Below, piece by piece: positions 59,042-64,000 of a stretch of 64,000 bases of DNA; positions within the stretch are counted from its first letter, which is position 1; every line of letters begins with the position of its first letter. Below the pieces are notes generated by a model. That model was given only the letters and a program-made list of their open reading frames with translations. It was not told the origin of the DNA and made no database searches. The stretch is from Bretschneidera sinensis. Its lineage: Eukaryota > Streptophyta > Magnoliopsida > Brassicales > Akaniaceae. A program made the translations under genes and the position numbers. The stretch lies in contig CM043703.1 in the NCBI GenBank assembly GCA_023935145.1, forward strand, positions 25,319,727 to 25,383,726. The letters are read 5' to 3'.

Positions 59042-60934
59042 ATTTGTTTTGTGTGTTTAATTTTTTGTTTTGTTTGGTTTGTAAGTTTTTATTATTTTAA
59101 ATGGGTTATTTTTGTTTTATTTTCAGGATTGGAAGGAGTTAGGACCGAGAACCAACGCTGCAGCTATACATTTTGGGCGCTGCAGCGCTGAAAAGACCAT
59201 TATGAAGAGGTTGGACTAGAGACTCAGCACTGCACCCCCAGGAAGTCAGCACTGCAGCGCCGAGTCGCGCACTGGGTTTTAAAAACACGCTCTCTCACTG
59301 TTAGGTTGTGTAAAGTTTCTAATTTCCAACGTCTCTCTCTCTCCAAATCACTAAAATTCAACCTTCTTCCCTCATCGCACCACCATATCCCGGTCATAGC
59401 AATGATCCGGAGGATGAGGACATTGACGAGGACAATTGATTTGAGTTCCGACTAATCAGGGGAGTTCCTTTCTCTTACTTTATGATTCAAATTTTATACA
59501 TTGTGGACAATGTGTCATTTAAGCTTGGGGGTGAGAACTTTATCTGAGTGTTGTGTGCTACCCATATTTCTAGTTATTTTTCTGTTTGTTTTATCTGAGT
59601 GCTTTCTGTTGTTTGATTTTGATTTTGCCGATGATGAGAAATAGATTGACTTGATTATAGCCATTGAAAATTTAAAAAATGTTGCGTTTGTCTGTGTGTT
59701 TGAATTTGTTGTTGGATTTATTTTACATCGAACTCTTTAAACACAATGTGCACTTACACCTAAGTAATTTGTTATCTTACTGTTTCAGAGAGCGTTTATG
59801 TGAGCAATGTAGTTTCTTGAGATCTCTTGGACTCTAGAACTTGTTTGAAGACCACTCGAGGAAAAATCCTAGGTAGTACAGTACCAAAGAAAAGATCCAG
59901 GCCATGTTTGGAACGTTTGAGCTTTTCTAGCCAACCCTTGATATGTGATTATCCTTAGTTTTCCCCTTTTGAGCTTGGATATCTATTGTTTTGCTACCCG
60001 ATCATCTAACCTATTTCCTTTTCTTAAAAATAAAAAAAAATGCTACAACTCTAACTTTCACCTGTAAGCACATCGATTAATGAATGGACTATTCTCTTAA
60101 GTGATGGCAGAGGATTGAGCAAAAGAAAGCGGTCTTCGACTTGGCTGTGTTAAGTATCAAATATTTCCCATCGAGAGTGAGCAAGGGACCCTAGTCATAA
60201 AAGGGCAAGGGAAAGATCGAAGTTGAAAAGGTTTACCACACGAACTATTTGATCAAGTTGTATTCTGTCTATCACAAGCAGCTGACAAAGCCGTGTTTGA
60301 TCATCGTGTACATGCTATGTTATAGTTTCATTCATGCATACAAAAATAAAGACTGGTGCTACTATAGTACAAGCATACAAGAAAAAAAAAGAGAAAAAGA
60401 AAAGAAGAAGATGTGACAATAACAAAAATACTGGAGTATTATATGATAACTGAGGGAAAGTTTGAAATAAAATTTGTATTGGTTGATGTGCTTAAGGTGA
60501 TGTGAGCCTCAAATAAATCTTTTACCATACCTTAGCCTTAGCCAAAGTTATAAGCTGAATAAAGTCCTGGAGATCTCGGGTATTGTCATGGCCTACATTA
60601 ATGGAGAGTGGTGTGAAAAGCAAGCTTATGGACTTTGAAAGATTGGAATTATCCTACTTGCTTGCATAAGCTGATCAGAGTGGTGAGACAATTAAGTTTA
60701 TAAAGGTGTTACACACACACACGTTTGAAAAATTTGATGTAAGATAAGGCTGGCAATAAATTTGAAATTCTAGACATTAGCAGTATTTGGAAATTTTTCT
60801 TGCGTTATAATTTATATGAAATCTTTGAGGCATGTTATATCAAATCTAATCAAACCATCTCTCACTCTTAGGATGTGTGTGTTAGGATTTTGTTCTAGTT
60901 TGCTCGAGGACTAGCAAAAACGTAAGTTAAGGGG
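59042..60934 (+). other. 3' non-coding region of the deleted gypsy element
   Basis: It holds the CAGCGCTG cluster (59154-59265), a pyrimidine-rich stretch (59325-59380), a short acidic reading frame (DPEDEDIDEDN near 59407), and 1.5 kb without a long ORF, ending in the purine tract before the 3' LTR. No third ORF remains. Confidence 0.7.
59154..59265. repeat. GCAGCGCTG palindrome cluster in post-pol region
   Basis: ACGCTGCAGCT, GCGCTGCAGCGCTG, GCACTGCACCCC and GCACTGCAGCGCC, the same word as in the LTRs of this element. Confidence 0.9.
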
Positions 60935-62370
60935 TGCGATAACTCTGAATAAATCATGTTATTATACTTCTTTTAGACACGTTTTTGGTGTTGATCTTAA
61001 GCATTAGAATTGTGTTTCATGTGTTTTTAGCAATTTTTAGTTTAGCTTATTTCATTCTACTAATAGTTGTTTTAGTTAAATGTTCAATGCTAAGTCTTGG
61101 AAATCTACTGTGCAGACACTTACTGGAGCGCTGGAATGGCAAAAATGTGTGAAGGGGACAAAAACTCAAAACTGCAGCGCTGGAAAGTTGGCACTGCAGC
61201 ACTGGAATCTGGCATGAATAGAAGAATGTGGATAGAAACTCAAAGCTGCAGTGCTGGGAAGTTGGCGCTGCAGCTCTAGTTAGGGTTCGATTTATGTTTC
61301 AGCGCTGTAGTGCTTGGAAGTTGGCACTGTAACGCTGGCCGACGGATTTAGAATATTATAAATAGAAACCCTAGCTGAACAAGAAGGGAGAGCGTGGCTG
61401 TTGAAGAAAAAAACAGAGTTGGAGGAGACGAGACGCAAAAGGGGAGTTAGAGACACTCATTGAGGCTACTTAGAAGCTTTTAATCATTCTCCTCCAGTTT
61501 TGCATTATTCTTATCTAGTTATGTGGATGTTTTATGATATGAACATGGTTTGTTTGAATATTATTATAGAGTAGATATTTTTGTGCTAAGGATAGATGAA
61601 TATTAAACCTATGTCTTGAGTTACTCTTTGGACAAGTTGGAATTTAATGTGTTTTTCAAAGAGTGTGTTTTATTGTTCTTAATGCTGTTTATTATTTTAA
61701 TTCCTTCTTTAGGCATGGGGATGCGTCGAATAGAGAAGCTATGCTTTTATGAATGGTTGAATTAATAAATATGATGTTGGATTGTTATCTATGCAAAGGC
61801 CATGGTAAAACATGCCATGAATGAAATAGGAGTAACCGAATAGGGATTCTAGGAAGTTCATGTGGTCTGCTTAAATCGTAACCGAATAGGGAGATTTAAC
61901 TGAAAGGAATTCAAGAAACTTAATGCTTCTTAATTTGAATTAATTTAGAATAGACTTGGAATATGGATATTTGAAGTTAATGATTCTTGATATTGTGGTT
62001 AGACCTGGAATATGGATAACCAATTTATTGGGAATTCTACCATCTTGAAAAACGTATTAAATGAAACTTGTCCATTCGAAACTCTTGTCAATAATGGTTT
62101 AGGTGAAGTCGAGTCCTTAGCACGTTAGTTCATAAGAGTCTTCATTCCAAAGTTTGCAAATCTTCCGTTATTTACTATTGTCATATGTTTTTCCCTTTAG
62201 TTAATTGTTAGTAAATTTTTCTCCTAAAATTATTTATTTGCTCAAATAACAATAAGAGTTGAGTCATAATTTCTATAGTAATTGTTTAGTCTTTGTTGGG
62301 AACGATATTTACTCATCATTTTATTACTTGAACGATTAGTGCACTTGCTAGTGTCAATTTCATCGCATCA
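60935..62370 (+). mobile_element. 3' LTR of the deleted gypsy element, 1436 bp
   Basis: Begins TGCGATAACTC, ends CATCGCATCA. Palindrome cluster at 61152-61341, one unit longer than in the 5' LTR; TATA-like TATTATAAATA at about 61353. Confidence 0.93.
61152..61341. repeat. GCAGCGCTG palindrome cluster in 3' LTR
   Basis: Same words as 55052-55200 plus an extra block (GTAGTGCTTGGAAGTTGGCA) of about 25 bases that accounts for most of the length difference between the LTRs. Confidence 0.9.
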
Positions 62371-62375
62371 CTTAT

Positions 62376-62951
62376 GATGATTGGATATATCTACATATTT
62401 GTGTTGCTTTACATTTTTAGACTTTAGCTCTTATATATATGTTACTTTTATGCTATATGGTTGCTTGGGTTAAACTGTTCGTACTCGGCTATATGCTTTA
62501 ACTGCTTATACTAGTGTGGAAACTTCTGATTCCTCTCGGGAAGTCTTTCCAATTCTGAATCATGCCTAGTTTTTGCACGCATGTTTTTTTGCCTTATCTT
62601 CATGGCTGTGGTGTTTATTTTGCTTATTTTTTGAGTTTACACCCTTTCTTTCTAGTTGTTGTCAAAACGAGAGAGAAAAATCAAAGAAATAGAGAAAATT
62701 GAATGTAAACTTAGAATAAAGCATAAATTTAGCGGGAGTTTTGCTCTGAACACATTGAAAAATGTAATATTTTCTTTCATTGCTTGGTCGGGTTGATATA
62801 ACTGCATTTAAACTACGCTTGAATGCTTAATAAGTTGGTTTTTATTAGAAAAAATTGACGAGACTCTACTCAAATTTTTTAAAAACCAGCACTTAGTTTT
62901 TAAAACTATTTTTTCTCTCCTTAGTTTTGTCATCATCAAAAAATGGGAGAT
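62376..62951 (+). other. 3' non-coding end of the SIRE-like element
   Basis: Continues the sequence interrupted at 54816. No gene. Ends in the purine-rich AAAAAATGGGAGAT that serves as polypurine tract for LTR C. Confidence 0.75.
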
Positions 62952-64000
62952 TGTTGACCCATATTTGATTTTAATAATAACAAAAAACTATTCTAATTGC
63001 ACTAACAGTTTTATCTAAGTGTTTAAGCAGTAAAAGCATTTAGTACGAAAACAAGATACAAGAACTCAACGCGATTCAAACACCAAAACAATATAGAAGA
63101 TCTAGAATAAGTATTAAGGTAATTGAAACAATTGTAAATCTCTTATGTTCAATTACATAGCTTGATTTGTGACGCAATTTACAAAAGACTTTGACAAAAC
63201 TAAAAATTAAAAAAGTTTTTAAGTCAAAAACTGTTTTTGAAAAGGAAAACTGGGTTGAAAGACAACCCAGTCGACTGGGATATGGGACAGAAAGTTTCCA
63301 GTTGACTGGTGTTGAAGACCCTGTCGACTGGTAACTTCACCCAATCGATTAGTCCTCTGACCAAGTCGACTAGTACTCTCATTTAGCCTGAAAAGTGAAA
63401 AATCTTTACTTGACCCAGTCGACTGGTACAAGGACCCAGTCGACTGGTAATTTGAAAATATAACCGTTAGATAGGCGAGACTTGAGCATTTAATGTATTA
63501 AACCTATCAAGTTAGTGTCAAACGACCATATTGCTTTAAGGCTATATAAATCCACTTCAATGAGCATTTAAAATAAGAAGAGAACATATTCAATTCACAA
63601 GATAGCTCATTAATTCTCAAAAGTTTTGATAAATTTATTGTTGAGCCATTTATCAAGCTTGTTCTTGAAAGAGAGATATTGTTCATATGTAAAATCACTT
63701 ATTATTGTCTCTCTATCATTTACTTTATGGCAAATTTCATTTATTGTAAAGGGAAAGAGTTGGTATAACTCTTAAAGTGTTTAGGATTAAACACTTCATT
63801 ATAGCTTCTATGAGGAAGAGATTAGTTGTAAAGTTTATACAACACCCGCGAAATTGTATAACTAAAGTTTTAGTAGATTACTTCAAGGAGGTTCCTTGAA
63901 GAGAGTGGACGTAGGGTCGGAAAGAATCTGATATTGTCGAGCCACTATAAACAGAGTTTGCATTTTCTCTTTCTTAAAAGCTTTTAATTTCAAGCATATT
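62952..64000 (+). mobile_element. LTR C of the SIRE-like family (cut by window end)
   Basis: Starts TGTTGACCC; about 1049 of the expected 1175 bases are present. CAGTCGACTGG array at 63268-63448, TATA-like GGCTATATAAATCC at 63540. Its wording is closer to LTR A than to LTR B. Confidence 0.92.
63268..63448. repeat. CAGTCGACTGG palindrome array in LTR C
   Basis: About seven copies and variants, about 90 bases upstream of the TATA-like box. Confidence 0.93.

Larger units (their letters stand above)
54817..62370 (+). mobile_element. young gypsy element with internal pol deletion, CTTAT target duplication
   Basis: LTRs 54817-56227 and 60935-62370, tRNA-Asp primer site, gag and protease, then a short segment joining the start of RT to the end of integrase, a long 3' region and a purine tract (AAGTTAAGGGG) before the 3' LTR. 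CTTAT flanks the element at 54812-54816 and 62371-62375. The LTRs look very alike, so insertion was fairly recent. It lies inside the SIRE-like element and is the youngest layer of this nest. Confidence 0.95.
44163..64000 (+). mobile_element. composite of SIRE/Maximus-like Copia elements with three LTRs
   Basis: LTR copies start at 44163, 46423 and 62952; primer sites TGGTATCAGAGC follow the first two. The first is followed by gag alone, the second by gag, pol and a third ORF. The third LTR has a polypurine tract before it and runs off the window. PR-INT-RT-RH order and an extra ORF after pol define the Copia SIRE/Maximus type. A gypsy element (54817-62370) is inserted between third ORF and last LTR. 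Confidence 0.88.

Noticed and set aside
46423..64000. Simple reading of LTR B and LTR C as the two LTRs of one element
   Set aside because: LTR C shares more wording with LTR A than with B, so a plain pair is unlikely; kept as a recombination finding.

Overview
This is plant nuclear DNA, most likely from a eudicot. It is AT-rich and intron-containing, and retrotransposons dominate it. I see one intact host gene, an XTH6-like xyloglucan endotransglucosylase/hydrolase with four exons at 36960-38373. There are two broken host genes: a seven-exon terpene synthase of the cytosolic sesquiterpene (TPS-a) type at 18387-22405, and the 5' part of a Tubby-like F-box gene at 40583-41439. The species cannot be determined from what is here.

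Layout. Positions 1-10694 hold a minus-strand Ty3/gypsy element of the Athila/Calypso kind: 5' LTR, tRNA-Asp primer site, gag, protease, RT-RNase H, integrase, then a third ORF. A solo LTR with a perfect 5-bp target duplication interrupts its gag. Positions 10695-14858 hold a degraded Copia-like LTR, a CACTA-type end, three tandem-repeat families and a gypsy-type LTR. Positions 14859-23880 are AT-rich sequence around the terpene synthase relic. Positions 23885-27464 are CACTA and Copia debris plus a further LTR. Positions 27465-36880 are AT-rich and almost featureless. The XTH gene follows, then a solo LTR (38764-39275, target duplication AATCT), CACTA-type subterminal repeats and the Tubby-like relic.

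From 42385 to the window end is a multi-layer nest. An old Copia gag is split by a solo LTR (target duplication GCTAA). It is then interrupted by SIRE/Maximus-like Copia elements with three LTR copies (44163, 46423, 62952). These are split in turn by a young gypsy element (54817-62370, target duplication CTTAT) that kept gag and protease but lost RT, RNase H and most of integrase.

The most interesting signal is one shared across families. Three unrelated LTR-retrotransposon families each carry their own short palindromic word in clusters: CGATCG, CAGTCGACTGG or CAGCGCTG. In each family the clusters sit in the same two places, in the LTR upstream of the TATA box and in the spacer after pol. 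In two of the families that spacer lies directly before a third ORF, and those two third ORFs look related although one element is gypsy and the other Copia. This suggests a duplicated promoter module driving an accessory gene. That reading is inference; the motif positions are seen directly.
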